64,000 nt of DNA from Marinobacter manganoxydans MnI7-9 (GTDB lineage: Bacteria; Pseudomonadota; Gammaproteobacteria; Pseudomonadales; Oleiphilaceae): positions 1-64,000 of the forward strand of contig NZ_AGTR01000014.1 in assembly GCF_000235625.1 (NCBI RefSeq), written 5' to 3'. The notes under the pieces were generated by a model. That model was given only the letters and a program-made list of their open reading frames with translations. It made no database searches and was not told the DNA's origin. Below are positions 44,694 through 56,248 of this stretch, one piece after another. Position numbers and translations under genes: made by a program. How positions within the stretch are numbered: position 1 is the stretch's first letter; the number at the start of each line of letters is the position of its first letter.

Positions 44694-45422
44694 TCATTCG
44701 ATCAGTGTACCTTCTTTCTCGCCAGTTACGATGCGAGTAAGGGCGCCGGCACGGTTCATATCGAACACCCGCAGCGGCATGCCGTGGTCACGGGCGAGAC
44801 AGATGGCTGTCAAATCCATCACACCCAGTTTCTTGTCCAGAACCTCATCATAGGTGAGGTAGTCGTATTTCTCTGCACTGCTGTCGAGGTGCGGATCCGC
44901 TGAGTATACGCCATCCACTTTCGTCGCCTTCAGCACCGCGTCGGCCTCGATCTCAATGCCACGCAGACATGCAGCGGAATCGGTCGTGAAGAAAGGGTTA
45001 CCGGTACCGGCGCAGAAGATCACGACATCGCCATCCTTCAGATCCCGTACCGCGCGACGGCGGTCGTAATGCTCCACGATGCCGCTCATGGGGATCGCGG
45101 ACATCACACGGGTCCGGATGTTCGAACGTTCCAGAGCATCACGCATGGCCAGACCGTTCATCACGGTGGCCAGCATGCCCATATGATCACCGGTAACCCG
45201 ATCCATGCCGGCCGCATTCAGGGCTGCGCCACGGAACAGATTGCCGCCGCCAATCACCAGGCCAACCTGCACGCCGATGCCAATCAGCGCACCGATTTCC
45301 AGTGCCATGCGGTCAAGAACTTTGGGATCAATACCGAAATCGTGCTCTCCCATCAGGGCCTCGCCACTGAGTTTGAGCAGAACACGCTTGTATCTGGGCT
45401 GGGTTTTCGATGATGTCGGCAT
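44694..45422 (-). CDS. pyrH: Uridylate kinase
   Basis: The 242-residue enzyme phosphorylates UMP to UDP and is a hexameric amino-acid-kinase family member. [18 protein letters not shown] carries the phosphate-binding loop, [12 protein letters not shown] the second glycine-rich loop, and [20 protein letters not shown] the UMP site. It follows tsf after a 185-bp spacer with two hairpins, so its expression may be reduced relative to tsf. Confidence 0.97.
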   Translation of the reverse strand: MPTSSKTQPRYKRVLLKLSGEALMGEHDFGIDPKVLDRMALEIGALIGIGVQVGLVIGGGNLFRGAALNAAGMDRVTGDHMGMLATVMNGLAMRDALERSNIRTRVMSAIPMSGIVEHYDRRRAVRDLKDGDVVIFCAGTGNPFFTTDSAACLRGIEIEADAVLKATKVDGVYSADPHLDSSAEKYDYLTYDEVLDKKLGVMDLTAICLARDHGMPLRVFDMNRAGALTRIVTGEKEGTLIE

Positions 45423-45474
45423 GATGATCCCCTTGTCGTCTGTTGGCTGCTATCCGGCGTGGTACCCGTTGCAG

Positions 45475-45551
45475 GCTTGTATCTGACATACTCCTCATAA
45501 AAAGGGGTATCTCAGATACAAGCCCGCCACGAGAGCCGGGAATTCCCGGCT
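45475..45551 (-). promoter_or_regulatory. Two hairpins in the tsf-pyrH spacer
   Basis: Arms gcttgtatctga (45475-45486) and 45512-45523 form a perfect 12-bp stem, and inner bases atactcct/aggggtat extend it. Beside it agccgggaattcccggct (45534-45551) is a perfect 18-bp palindrome. Both lie in the 185-bp gap crossed by transcription from tsf to pyrH. Neither is followed by a clear T run on the minus strand, so they may protect the tsf mRNA end or attenuate read-through. Confidence 0.5.
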
Positions 45552-45607
45552 AACGTGGCAGACTCAGGTGATACAGTGGCTCAAAGCCCGCTGCATCGAA
45601 CGAAGGA

Positions 45608-46477
45608 TCAGGCCTTGCCTGTGCCGGCTGCAGCAGCAACCTCGGCAGCAAAGTCCACTTCTTCCTTCTCAATGCCTTCACCCACTTCCAGACGAACGAA
45701 GCCAACCAGCTCGCCGCCGTTGGACTTGATCAGCTCGCCCACGGTCTGGTCCGGGTTCTTGACGAAAGGCTGCTCAACAAGGCTGTTCTCCTTGAGGAAC
45801 TTCTTGATGCGGCCACCCATCATCTTTTCGACGATCTCGGCAGGCTTGCCTTCCATATCCGGCTGGGCCTTGATCACATCCTTCTCTCTTTCGAGTTCTT
45901 CAGCCGGCATATCTTCCGGCTTGCCGACACGCGGGTTAACGGCAGCTGCGTGCATGGCGATGTCACGGGCAACTTCAGGATCACCGGCAGTCAGGGCGAC
46001 AACCGAAGCGATCTTGTTGTTGCTGTGAACGTATCCACCAACAACCGGGCCTTCAACCTTGACGACACGACGAACAGTAATGTTCTCGCCGATTTTCTGA
46101 ACCAGCGCTTCACGCTTGGATTCCAGATCGCCTTCCATCAGCTTGGCTACGTCGGTTTCGCCATTTTCAAACGCAACGTTCAGCACGTCGTTGGCAAAGT
46201 TCAGGAAGTTGTCATCGCGAGCAACAAAGTCGGTCTCGGAGTTCACTTCCAGAATAAAGGCAACGGTGTTGTCGTCAGAGATCTTGATCAGTGAAGCGCC
46301 TTCAGCGGCGGTACGGCCGGCTTTCTTGGCAGCTTTCAGACCGGATGACTTGCGCAGCTCTTCGATCGCAGCGTCAACGCTGCCTTCGGCTTCAACAAGT
46401 GCCTTCTTGCATTCCATCATGCCAAGGCCGGTACGCTCACGCAGCTCTTTGACCATTGCAGCGGTAATTGCAGCCAT
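45608..46477 (-). CDS. tsf: Elongation factor Ts
   Basis: The 289-residue guanine exchange factor for EF-Tu has the N-terminal UBA-like domain ([39 protein letters not shown]), the [10 protein letters not shown] segment that contacts EF-Tu and the dimerisation regions. The start is five codons into the frame, after GAGG seven bases upstream. It follows rpsB, the universal pair. Confidence 0.97.
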   Translation of the reverse strand: MAAITAAMVKELRERTGLGMMECKKALVEAEGSVDAAIEELRKSSGLKAAKKAGRTAAEGASLIKISDDNTVAFILEVNSETDFVARDDNFLNFANDVLNVAFENGETDVAKLMEGDLESKREALVQKIGENITVRRVVKVEGPVVGGYVHSNNKIASVVALTAGDPEVARDIAMHAAAVNPRVGKPEDMPAEELEREKDVIKAQPDMEGKPAEIVEKMMGGRIKKFLKENSLVEQPFVKNPDQTVGELIKSNGGELVGFVRLEVGEGIEKEEVDFAAEVAAAAGTGKA

Positions 46478-46513
46478 GTTCAATCCTCTCAACTGTTCCG
46501 AATTCGGTGGGGC

Positions 46514-46542
46514 GGTGTGCCTCGGAAAACACCAGGCACACC
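46514..46542 (-). promoter_or_regulatory. Hairpin in the rpsB-tsf spacer
   Basis: Arms ggtgtgcct (46514-46522) and aggcacacc (46534-46542) form a 9-bp perfect stem with an 11-base loop between rpsB and tsf. No T run follows on the minus strand. It may cause partial termination or set the mRNA ratio of S2 to EF-Ts. Confidence 0.5.
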
Positions 46543-46569
46543 TTACATCTAAACCGTGAAGGTAAAACG

Positions 46570-47322
46570 TTACTCAGCGGCTGGAGCAGCGCCTTCAGCG
46601 TCTTCGCTGACTTCAACAAACTCGTCAGCACCGGCACCAGCAGACTGGGCTGCTTCCATGCAGGTATCAGCAACGGCTTTCACGTAAATCTGGATCGCAC
46701 GGATAGCGTCATCGTTGCCCGGGATCACGTAATCGACACCGTCGGGATCACTGTTGGTATCAACAACACCGATGACAGGAATACCAAGCTTGTTGGCTTC
46801 CTTGATGGCGATACGCTCGTGGTCAACGTCAATCACGAACATCGCGTCCGGCAGGCCGCCCATGTCCTTGATACCACCAATGGAGCGCTCAAGGCGGTCC
46901 ATTTCACGGGTACGATCCAGTGCTTCTTTCTTGGTCAGCTTGTCAAAAGTACCGTCCTGACTCTGGGTTTCCAGGTCACGGTAGCGACGGATAGACTGAC
47001 GGATGGTCTTGTAGTTGGTCAGCATGCCACCGAGCCAGCGGTGGTTAACGAACGGCTGACCGGCACGCTCGGCTTCTTCCTTGATGATCTTGGCCGCGGC
47101 ACGCTTGGTACCAACGAACAGGATCTTGTTCTTGTTCTCTGCCAGCTGCTGAACAAATTTCAGCGCGTCGTTCATGGCAGGAACAGTCTGCTCAAGGTTG
47201 ATGATATGAATCTTGTTACGGGCGCCGAAGATGAACTTCGACATTTTCGGGTTCCAGTAGCGGGTCTGGTGACCGAAGTGAGCACCTGCCTTCAGCAGGT
47301 CACGCATATTTACCTGAGCCAT
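46570..47322 (-). CDS. rpsB: 30S ribosomal protein S2
   Basis: The 250-residue ribosomal protein has the signatures [59 protein letters not shown] and [20 protein letters not shown]. The acidic C-terminal tail ([18 protein letters not shown]) is typical. It starts the rpsB-tsf-pyrH-frr run and has a promoter and leader upstream. Confidence 0.98.
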   Translation of the reverse strand: MAQVNMRDLLKAGAHFGHQTRYWNPKMSKFIFGARNKIHIINLEQTVPAMNDALKFVQQLAENKNKILFVGTKRAAAKIIKEEAERAGQPFVNHRWLGGMLTNYKTIRQSIRRYRDLETQSQDGTFDKLTKKEALDRTREMDRLERSIGGIKDMGGLPDAMFVIDVDHERIAIKEANKLGIPVIGVVDTNSDPDGVDYVIPGNDDAIRAIQIYVKAVADTCMEAAQSAGAGADEFVEVSEDAEGAAPAAE

Positions 47323-47469
47323 GATAGTTACCTTTTTAGCTTCGGGTTAGTCCTCCACGTATCCGATTACCCCAACCTGACTCCTTTAAAAGCAGGACCA
47401 GGCACCCTGGGATAACGTGCCGACACGTGTGTGAATTTGCTGGATTCGTTTCCAGCGGGCGCGTTTATA
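47323..47469 (-). promoter_or_regulatory. rpsB promoter and structured 5' leader
   Basis: On the minus strand a TATAAA -10 lies at 47464-47469, about 140 bases before the rpsB ATG, without a consensus -35. The leader contains several inverted stretches (acacgtgtcggcacgt, cccagggtgcctgg). In gammaproteobacteria the long rpsB leader is the site where S2 represses its own translation; the length and position here fit, but I did not fold it. Confidence 0.45.
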
Positions 47470-47515
47470 CCATATTCGGCCCGACAAACGCCATTATTTT
47501 TGACGGCGAGCTTCC

Positions 47516-47544
47516 TTGTACCCGGGCAGCAGGCCCCTTAAAAT
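47516..47544 (+). promoter_or_regulatory. Sigma-70 promoter of map
   Basis: TTGTAC (47516-47521) and TAAAAT (47539-47544) are separated by exactly 17 bp. Initiation about seven bases downstream would give a leader of roughly 24 bases before the map ATG at 47575. Confidence 0.7.
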
Positions 47545-47574
47545 GCCGGTTTGGCACAAACAACGGGAAACCCA

Positions 47575-48345
47575 ATGCAGGTATCGATCAAGACACCGGA
47601 AGAAATTGAAAAGATGCGCGTCGCTGGCCGCCTGGCGGCCGAAGTGCTCGAGATGATTGGCGATCACGTCAAGCCCGGCGTTTCCACCGAAGAGCTCGAC
47701 CGGATTTGCCACGACTATATTGTAAACGAGCAAAAGTGCATTCCGGCACCACTCAACTACAAGGGGTTTCCGAAGTCCATCTGCACGTCGGTCAACCACG
47801 TTATCTGCCACGGCATTCCGTCTGAGAAGAAAATCCTCAAAGATGGAGACATCCTTAATATCGATGTCACCGTAATAAAGGATGGCTACCACGGCGACAC
47901 CAGCAAGATGTGGATTGTCGGCAAGCCGAAACCTGGCACCGAGCGGCTGATCCAGATTACACAGGAGTGCCTCTATAAAGGTATTGAACTGGTCAAGCCG
48001 GGAACCCGTCTGGGCGATATCGGGCATGTGATTCAGCAGCACGCCGAGAAACACCGCTATTCCGTGGTTCGAGATTACTGTGGCCATGGCATCGGCGCAG
48101 TATTCCACGAGGAGCCTCAGGTAATGCATTACGGCAAACCCGGCACCGGTCTGGAGCTGCAGGAAGGTATGACGTTTACCATTGAGCCAATGATCAACCA
48201 GGGCAAGTACCAGACCAAGCTTCTGCCGGATGGCTGGACCGTCGTTACCAAGGATCACAAACTCTCTGCACAATGGGAGCACACCATCCTTGTGACGGCG
48301 GACGGTCATGAGGTCTTGACCAAGCGAAAGGAAGAGTCCTTCTAA
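47575..48345 (+). CDS. map: Methionine aminopeptidase type I
   Basis: The 256-residue metalloenzyme removes N-terminal methionine from new proteins. The metal ligands are in ILNIDVTVIKDGYHGDTSKM (two aspartates), YCGHGIGAVFHEEPQVMHYG (histidine), FTIEPMINQG (glutamate) and the last glutamate in SAQWEHTILVT. The start is eight codons into the frame, at MQVSIKTPEEIEKM. The glnD start follows immediately. Confidence 0.97.
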   Translation: MQVSIKTPEEIEKMRVAGRLAAEVLEMIGDHVKPGVSTEELDRICHDYIVNEQKCIPAPLNYKGFPKSICTSVNHVICHGIPSEKKILKDGDILNIDVTVIKDGYHGDTSKMWIVGKPKPGTERLIQITQECLYKGIELVKPGTRLGDIGHVIQQHAEKHRYSVVRDYCGHGIGAVFHEEPQVMHYGKPGTGLELQEGMTFTIEPMINQGKYQTKLLPDGWTVVTKDHKLSAQWEHTILVTADGHEVLTKRKEESF

Positions 48346-50991
48346 GTGGACCAAAGCGAGCTGGAATCCCGCATCAGTAATGACCCATCTCCGGTTACGG
48401 CGGCCCGGGAGCTGTTAAAGGGCAGGTATGACGCCGATGCCGAGGCCTTTCGACAAGGCGCCGATGTGCGCGCCCTTGTCCGCTCCCGGGCTGACACGGT
48501 CGATACAGTTCTCAGATTGATCTGGAACCGCTACCCCTTTTCCGATTCACCGGACATTGCCCTGATCGCCGTCGGCGGCTATGGACGGGGTGAGCTGCAC
48601 CCGCATTCGGACATCGACCTGCTCATTCTCACCCGTGCCGGCATCGAAGACAGTTGGCACGAAGACCTGGGCGCGTTCGTTACCCTGCTGTGGGATCTCA
48701 GGCTGGATATCGGCCACAGTGTTCGCAGCATCGAGGAAAGCAAGACAGCCGCCCGCGAAGATATCACCATACTGACCAACCTGCTGGAAACGCGCACGAT
48801 TGCCGGCCCGGATGAACTCCGGTCAGATCTGAGCGAGCAAGTCTATTCCGATGATGTCAGCACCGACCGCGACTACTTTATTGCGAAGCGTGAGGAGCAG
48901 CAGCAACGGCATCAGAAATACGGCGATACCGAATACAACCTCGAACCAAACGTGAAGGGTTCCCCGGGCGCCTTGCGGGACATACAGACGATCGGCTGGA
49001 TTACCAAGCGACATTTCGGACTGCAGAACATCGCTGACCTGACCCGCTTCAGCATTCTTACCGAGGAAGAGCATCAGATTCTGTTCCAGGGTGAAACCTT
49101 CCTCTGGCAACTGCGATACGGCCTGCAGCTGCTCGCTGACCGGAATGAAAACCGGCTGCTGTTCGATCATCAGCGAGCCCTGGCCCAGATGCTCGGCTAT
49201 AGAGATGAAGGTAAGCGGCTCGGCGTCGAATTGATGATGCAGGCCTACTATCGCACCGTCCTGGCCCTCGCCGAACTGGCGGATGTGATTCTGCAGTATT
49301 ACGACGAAGCGATTCTGGGTAGCCCATCGGAAGACGCCATCCAGCCCATCAACAAACGTTTCCAGATTCGTAACTACTATATTGAAGCGGTCAACAACCA
49401 GGTCTTCGCCTACGCGCCCTATGCCATCATGGAAATCTTCGTTCTGATGGCTCAGCACCCTGAGATAAAGGGCATCCGGGCCACGACGATCCGCTCGCTT
49501 CGGGCCCACCGGCATTTGATCGATGATGCGTTCCGATCTGATCTGGCAGTGACTACCCTGTTCATGGAGCTGCTCAGAACGCCCCATGCCCTGGATCAGA
49601 CGCTGTCTGCCATGAAGAAGTACAACGTGCTCGGGCGCTATCTCCCGGAGTTTGGCCAGATCATTGGCCAGATGCAGCACGACCTTTTCCACATTTACAC
49701 CGTGGATGCCCACACCATGCGGGTCATCCGCAACATGGTAAGGCTTGGCAGCGCGGAAGCCCGAACCGAGTATCCGCTGGCATCCCGCCTGATTCACCGG
49801 CTGCCGAAACTGGAAACCCTCTATATTGCCGGCATTTACCATGATGTGGCCAAAGGCCGGGGTGGCGATCACTCGGAACTGGGTGCCATCGATGCCGAAG
49901 CCTTCTGCCAGCGGCATCACCTGAGCGAACGGGACACCCAGCTGATTTCCTGGCTGGTGGAAAACCACCTGCTGATGTCCATGACAGCCCAGCGCAAAGA
50001 CATCTCCGACCCGGACATTATCCACGGATTTGCCAGGGCAGTGCCGAGCCAGGCGCACCTGGATTACCTGTACGTTCTAACCGTATGCGACATCAGCGCT
50101 ACCAATCCCAAGCTATGGAACACGTGGCGGGCCTCGCTGTTGCGCCAACTCTATATCGAGGCCAAACGGGCTTTGCGTCGGGGCACTGAAACGCCCATCG
50201 ACCGACAGGAATGGGTTCGCGCTACCCAGTCGGAAGCCCGGGAAATCCTGCATGCCCAGAACATGACCGATGAACAGATCGACGCCATCTGGGACACCGT
50301 GGACGAAGACTATTTCCTCCAGGACTCGACCGTGGACATCGCCTGGCAGACTGCTGCCATCATCAGACACGGCGACAATACGGACCCGCTGGTGCTGATT
50401 CGAGACACGCGGGGCGGCCCGACGGACGGCTACTCCCAGATCATTATCTACATGAAGGACCGGGTTGCCCTGTTCGCTGCGACAACGGCGGTCCTCGAAC
50501 AGCTGAACCTGAACATCGTGGACGCGCGCATCAGCTCAAGCGAGGGGCCCTACTCGATCAGTTCCTATGTGGTACTTGATGAGAAGGGACAGCCTCTGGG
50601 CATCGACCCTGCGAGAAAAGAACGGGTGCGTTTGCGCCTGATCGAAGAACTGGACGACCCGGATGACTATCCGGACATCATCCACCGGCGCACGCCACGC
50701 CAGCTCAAGCATTTCGCTTTCCCGACGGAAGTGACGTTCTCGAATGACACCATCAACCAGCGCACCGTAATGGAAGTGATCACGCCCGACCGCCCGGGGC
50801 TTCTGGCCCGCATCGGCCAGGTGCTGCTGGAGCACCGGGTACGCCTGAGCAACGCCAAGATTGCCACCCTGGGCGAGCGCGTGGAGGACGTTTTCTTCGT
50901 GACGGACGAACACGGCGAGCCCATCCGGGAGCCGGCGGTATGCCAGGCCCTGCAGCAAGATCTCTGTAAAATGCTGGACGACATTCAATGA
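48346..50991 (+). CDS. glnD: Bifunctional uridylyltransferase/uridylyl-removing enzyme
   Basis: The 881-residue nitrogen sensor uridylylates PII proteins when glutamine is low and removes UMP when it is high. It has the nucleotidyltransferase site VGGYGRGELHPHSDIDLLIL (near 75-95), a GlnE-like helical region, an HD domain (YIAGIYHDVAKGRGGDHSEL, near 500) and two C-terminal ACT domains (RVALFAATTAVLEQLNLN and EVITPDRPGLLARIGQVLLE) that bind glutamine. GTG start directly after the map stop. Length is normal. Confidence 0.96.
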   Translation: MDQSELESRISNDPSPVTAARELLKGRYDADAEAFRQGADVRALVRSRADTVDTVLRLIWNRYPFSDSPDIALIAVGGYGRGELHPHSDIDLLILTRAGIEDSWHEDLGAFVTLLWDLRLDIGHSVRSIEESKTAAREDITILTNLLETRTIAGPDELRSDLSEQVYSDDVSTDRDYFIAKREEQQQRHQKYGDTEYNLEPNVKGSPGALRDIQTIGWITKRHFGLQNIADLTRFSILTEEEHQILFQGETFLWQLRYGLQLLADRNENRLLFDHQRALAQMLGYRDEGKRLGVELMMQAYYRTVLALAELADVILQYYDEAILGSPSEDAIQPINKRFQIRNYYIEAVNNQVFAYAPYAIMEIFVLMAQHPEIKGIRATTIRSLRAHRHLIDDAFRSDLAVTTLFMELLRTPHALDQTLSAMKKYNVLGRYLPEFGQIIGQMQHDLFHIYTVDAHTMRVIRNMVRLGSAEARTEYPLASRLIHRLPKLETLYIAGIYHDVAKGRGGDHSELGAIDAEAFCQRHHLSERDTQLISWLVENHLLMSMTAQRKDISDPDIIHGFARAVPSQAHLDYLYVLTVCDISATNPKLWNTWRASLLRQLYIEAKRALRRGTETPIDRQEWVRATQSEAREILHAQNMTDEQIDAIWDTVDEDYFLQDSTVDIAWQTAAIIRHGDNTDPLVLIRDTRGGPTDGYSQIIIYMKDRVALFAATTAVLEQLNLNIVDARISSSEGPYSISSYVVLDEKGQPLGIDPARKERVRLRLIEELDDPDDYPDIIHRRTPRQLKHFAFPTEVTFSNDTINQRTVMEVITPDRPGLLARIGQVLLEHRVRLSNAKIATLGERVEDVFFVTDEHGEPIREPAVCQALQQDLCKMLDDIQ

Positions 50992-52190
50992 ATCCGAACC
51001 TCGACAGACTTCACCCCTACCCTTTTGAAAAGCTTGCCAAACTAAAGGCAGGCATCAGCGTGCCCGATCATCTCCGGCCGATTTCCCTGGGGATTGGAGA
51101 GCCGAAGCACCCGTCGCCCGATTTCGTCAAACAGGTCATTGCGAACAATCTGGACAAGCTTGCCAATTACCCCACCACCCGGGGTACGGATGAACTCCGC
51201 GAGGCCATCAGTGGCTGGGCAACCCGCCGATTCAATCTGAAGGCCGGCAGCCTCAGCGCGGCGAACAACATCGTGCCGGTAAACGGCACACGTGAAGCCA
51301 TCTTTTCCCTGGTTCAGGCTGTCGTGGATGCCACCAAGCCTGCCACCGTAGTCAGCCCCAATCCGTTTTATCAGGTTTACGAGGGAGCCGCCCTCCTTGC
51401 AGGCGCGACGCCCGTATACCTCCCCTGCGATGGCTCAAATGGCTTCATTCCCGATTTTGATTCAGTGCCCGAATCCATCTGGCAAGAATGCCAGATACTG
51501 TTTCTGTGCTCCCCGGGCAATCCCAGTGGTGCTGTTATCTCCCGGGAGGCGCTGACCAGGGTGATAGCCCTGGCCGACAAACACGACTTTATCGTTGCTT
51601 CCGACGAATGCTACTCCGAACTCTATCCGGAGGAAGGCAACGCGCCGGAAGGCCTCCTGCAAACCTGCGCCGCCATTGGCCGGGATGACTACGCCCGCTG
51701 CGTGGTGTTCCACAGCCTGTCCAAACGCAGCAACCTGCCCGGCCTGCGATCGGGTTTCGTAGCCGGGGATGCCAGCATTCTTGACGGCTACCTGAAGTAC
51801 CGCACCTATCACGGCTGCGCCATGCCCATCCACAATCAGCTGGCGAGCATCGCCGCCTGGAGCGACGAAGACCACGTTCGGGAGAATCGTGCAGCGTACC
51901 GCGCCAAATTTGAGGCAGTGGTCCCCATCCTCCGGGAAGTTATGGATGTTGATTTTCCGGATGCCGGGTTTTACCTGTGGCCGATAACTCCGATGGACGA
52001 TGAAACGTTTGCCCGGGAGCTCTCGGCACAACAGAACGTGCACGTGTTGCCTGGGCGATATCTTTCCCGAACCGTGGATGGCCATAATCCCGGAGAAAAC
52101 CGTGTCCGGATGGCCCTGGTCGCCCCGCTGGAAGAGTGCGTAGAGGCAGCGGAACGCATTGTTGAATTTGTTAAGGCGAACAAGCCATGA
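50988..52190 (+). CDS. dapC: Succinyldiaminopimelate transaminase
   Basis: The 400-residue class I aminotransferase makes N-succinyl-LL-diaminopimelate in lysine and peptidoglycan synthesis. Visible are SLGIGEPKHPSPDFV at the N-terminus, the PLP-phosphate region VNGTREAIFSLVQA, the aspartate in FIVASDECYSELYPEEG and the PLP lysine in FHSLSKRSNLPGLRSGFVAG. It overlaps glnD by four bases and the ArsC-like gene by four. The following dapD and dapE support the assignment over other class I aminotransferases. Confidence 0.94.
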   Translation: MNPNLDRLHPYPFEKLAKLKAGISVPDHLRPISLGIGEPKHPSPDFVKQVIANNLDKLANYPTTRGTDELREAISGWATRRFNLKAGSLSAANNIVPVNGTREAIFSLVQAVVDATKPATVVSPNPFYQVYEGAALLAGATPVYLPCDGSNGFIPDFDSVPESIWQECQILFLCSPGNPSGAVISREALTRVIALADKHDFIVASDECYSELYPEEGNAPEGLLQTCAAIGRDDYARCVVFHSLSKRSNLPGLRSGFVAGDASILDGYLKYRTYHGCAMPIHNQLASIAAWSDEDHVRENRAAYRAKFEAVVPILREVMDVDFPDAGFYLWPITPMDDETFARELSAQQNVHVLPGRYLSRTVDGHNPGENRVRMALVAPLEECVEAAERIVEFVKANKP

Positions 52191-52528
52191 AACTGTACGG
52201 CATCAAAAACTGCGACACCGTAAAGAAGGCCCGGAAGTGGCTGGACGAACAAGGTATCGACTACGAATTCCACGACTTCAAGAAGGATGGCCTGCAGAGT
52301 GATTTGCTGTTCCGCTGGGAACACGCGGTCGGATGGGAAACCCTGCTGAACCGCCGTGGCACCACCTGGCGCAAACTTCCGGAGGACGTTCGTGATACCA
52401 TTGACGCCCAAAGCGCTCACGAGATCATGCTGGAGAACCCATCCATTATTAAGCGTCCCGTTGTCGAAAACGGCGGTGATGTGCGCGTAGGTTTCAGTGC
52501 AGACGAATGGTCCGCATGGCTGGCCTGA
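52187..52528 (+). CDS. ArsC/YffB-family thioredoxin-like protein
   Basis: The 113-residue protein has the ArsC fold start MKLYGIKNCDTVKKARKWL with a single active-site cysteine at residue 9 and the C-terminal segment MLENPSIIKRPVVENGG of the YffB/Spx/ArsC group. It lacks the second and third catalytic cysteines of classic arsenate reductases. In this family the usual name is YffB-like reductase of unknown substrate, probably glutathione-linked. It overlaps dapC by four bases and lies before dapD, its usual place in this clade. Confidence 0.9.
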   Translation: MKLYGIKNCDTVKKARKWLDEQGIDYEFHDFKKDGLQSDLLFRWEHAVGWETLLNRRGTTWRKLPEDVRDTIDAQSAHEIMLENPSIIKRPVVENGGDVRVGFSADEWSAWLA

Positions 52529-52615
52529 ATCTCGGGCAAACCAGATCCAAACTTTAATTTCAGGGGTCTTCAGGCATTGCCCTGGCCCCACATTCATAAC
52601 AGGAGCAACCATCAG

Positions 52616-54767
<2,152 letters not shown>

Positions 54768-54790
54768 AAGCAGGAGCCGGAATCCAACGA

Positions 54791-54825
54791 AAAGGGATCA
54801 GATGAAACCTTCATCTGATCCCTTT
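54791..54825. terminator. Bidirectional intrinsic terminator between dapE and slyX
   Basis: A perfect 16-bp stem (54791-54806 with 54810-54825, starting aaagggatcagatgaa) encloses a 3-base loop. A run of T follows on the plus strand (cccttttta) and a run of T is also present for the minus strand (cctttt...). It serves both convergent genes. Confidence 0.93.
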
Positions 54826-54839
54826 TTAATGCGCCACTT

Positions 54840-55058
54840 TCAATAATGAGGGGGAGGTGTTTCGTCCTGCTCTGACTTGATATTGGACGGTGAAACATCT
54901 TTCAACTGTTTGTGCAGCAGCCGCTTGGCCTCCCACAACTCACGGATATCCATTTCCTGCTTGGCAACCTGTTCGCTCAGGGTATTGATAACGTCGTCCT
55001 GAAAGGCCAGCCGCGTTTCCAGCTCGTCCAGTCGGGTTTCCAGATCGTTCTGGCTCAT
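54840..55058 (-). CDS. slyX: SlyX family protein
   Basis: The 72-residue protein MSQNDLETRLDELETRLAFQ is a coiled coil over most of its length with FQDDVINTLSEQVAKQEMDI and ends in the SPSNIKSEQDETPPPHY tail with the PPPHY motif that is typical of SlyX. E. coli SlyX is also 72 residues. Its function is not known. The start at MSQN, 50 codons into the frame, gives the family length. Confidence 0.93.
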   Translation of the reverse strand: MSQNDLETRLDELETRLAFQDDVINTLSEQVAKQEMDIRELWEAKRLLHKQLKDVSPSNIKSEQDETPPPHY

Positions 55059-55281
55059 CGGGTATTGGTACTCCCCTGGGTAGTTCTCTCTAGAATGTGA
55101 TTGATGACACTGCTTATTCCGTTGCTTGGTCAGCGCTCGGGATAATCTGGTATCATGCCGCTTTTGCCCGCCAGCACTCCCGTTTTTCGGGGTACTGTCG
55201 GTTTTCACCGGCCGGATGTGCGATTTTACCCGATATCCGGTTTTTATCGTTAGCGTTACAAGAATGGAGAAATTTCAGTCA

Positions 55282-55815
55282 ATGCGTAATCCATCCAAAG
55301 CGATCCTTTTTTCTCTCCTGATCGCCATCCCCGCACCGCTGGTGCTTGCCCTGTTGCTGTCTTTTACACCAGAGCCTCTTCGCCTGATCGCTGCAGGTCA
55401 GCTTATTGAGGCCCTCGGTAGCACTCGTGGCATCGCAGCCTACATTATTACGCTGATCGTTTTCGGCATTGCGGGCTTCCTGGCCATTGCGCTTTCAGTC
55501 AAGAAACCGGCCGAACAGCAAAGCCCATCCCGGCCGAGCAACCGTGCCCCCAGCCAGAACCACAATGATGACGATGATGATGGCTATGACGAAAGCAGCC
55601 CTGAGGGTGATGAAGAAGGCACCGTAAAGTGGTTCAACGTCAAGAAAGGCTTCGGCTTTATCGTGCGTGACAGCGGTGACGAGGTATTTGTTCACTTCCG
55701 GGCGATTCGTGGCCGTGGGCGCCGGGTCCTGCGACAGGGTCAACTGGTCCGCTTCAATGTTGTGGAGGCAGACAAAGGCCTTCAGGCCGACAACGTATCC
55801 ATCCTGAGCGATTGA
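55282..55815 (+). CDS. Membrane-anchored cold-shock-domain protein
   Basis: The 177-residue protein has two N-terminal membrane segments ([19 protein letters not shown] and [20 protein letters not shown]), a disordered acidic linker ([18 protein letters not shown]) and a C-terminal cold-shock domain with both RNA-binding motifs (KGFGFIV and VFVHFRAI). The domain therefore faces the cytoplasm while tethered to the inner membrane. The start is chosen at ATG 55282, preceded by GGAGA; an in-frame ATG at 55264 is possible. It is divergent from slyX. Cold-shock domains fused to membrane segments occur in gammaproteobacteria, with function unproven. Confidence 0.85.
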   Translation: MRNPSKAILFSLLIAIPAPLVLALLLSFTPEPLRLIAAGQLIEALGSTRGIAAYIITLIVFGIAGFLAIALSVKKPAEQQSPSRPSNRAPSQNHNDDDDDGYDESSPEGDEEGTVKWFNVKKGFGFIVRDSGDEVFVHFRAIRGRGRRVLRQGQLVRFNVVEADKGLQADNVSILSD

Positions 55816-55831
55816 ATCGCCCACTGAAAAC

Positions 55832-55859
55832 AAAGAGGCAGCCCAAGGGCTGCCTCTTT
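55832..55859 (+). terminator. Intrinsic terminator after the cold-shock gene
   Basis: A 13-bp stem (aaagaggcagccc at 55832-55844 with 55847-55859) is followed by TCAG, a short U-tract. It also overlaps the 3' edge of the minus-strand gene at 55859, which uses the same bases. The stem closes with a very short loop and so opens to a 4-base loop in practice. Confidence 0.85.
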
Positions 55860-56248
55860 CAGTTCCAGACGACCTGTTGCTCGCCCCGGTGGTCCAGACG
55901 CCACCATTTCTCATCCTCTACCGGCTCGCCCTCTTTCCAGTCTCCCGGACTGCAGCGAATCTCGGTATCCATGGCACGCCAGGCACTGCGCGCGCAGTCA
56001 AGGTCACTGTTCCAGGGCACCCTTGGCCCCTCGATGACCACTGAGGTGAAACGTTTGCCAAATGCCCCCGGATAAAGCGATATCCGCAGTCTCTCGCCCT
56101 CGAAGCGGGCAAAGCCCTTGATCACGCCTGTTACCTCAACGTCATCCAGTTCCAGTTCTTCAAGGTGGTTCTCAAGCCACCCGGAAACCGCCCCCGGCTC
56201 CAGATCACGAATGTAAATTTCCAGATCCTGCACCCGCTGAATCTCCAT
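55859..56248 (-). CDS. Small acidic protein coupled to the Clp_N/AAA gene
   Basis: I do not recognise this 129-residue protein. It begins MEIQRVQDLEIYIRDLEPGA and shows a regular beta-rich fold (LDDVEVTGVIKGFARFEGER LRISL split by strands) with an acidic first half. Its start at the ATG 56248 lies inside the 3' end of the upstream gene (overlap 44 bp), so the two are translated together. It may be the partner or regulator of the Clp_N/AAA protein. Its end is at the terminator shared with the cold-shock gene. Confidence 0.65.
   Translation of the reverse strand: MEIQRVQDLEIYIRDLEPGAVSGWLENHLEELELDDVEVTGVIKGFARFEGERLRISLYPGAFGKRFTSVVIEGPRVPWNSDLDCARSAWRAMDTEIRCSPGDWKEGEPVEDEKWWRLDHRGEQQVVWN

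Noticed and set aside
48823-50058. 411-codon antisense ORF over glnD
   Set aside because: It mirrors the glnD coding frame and carries no recognisable motif or ribosome site.
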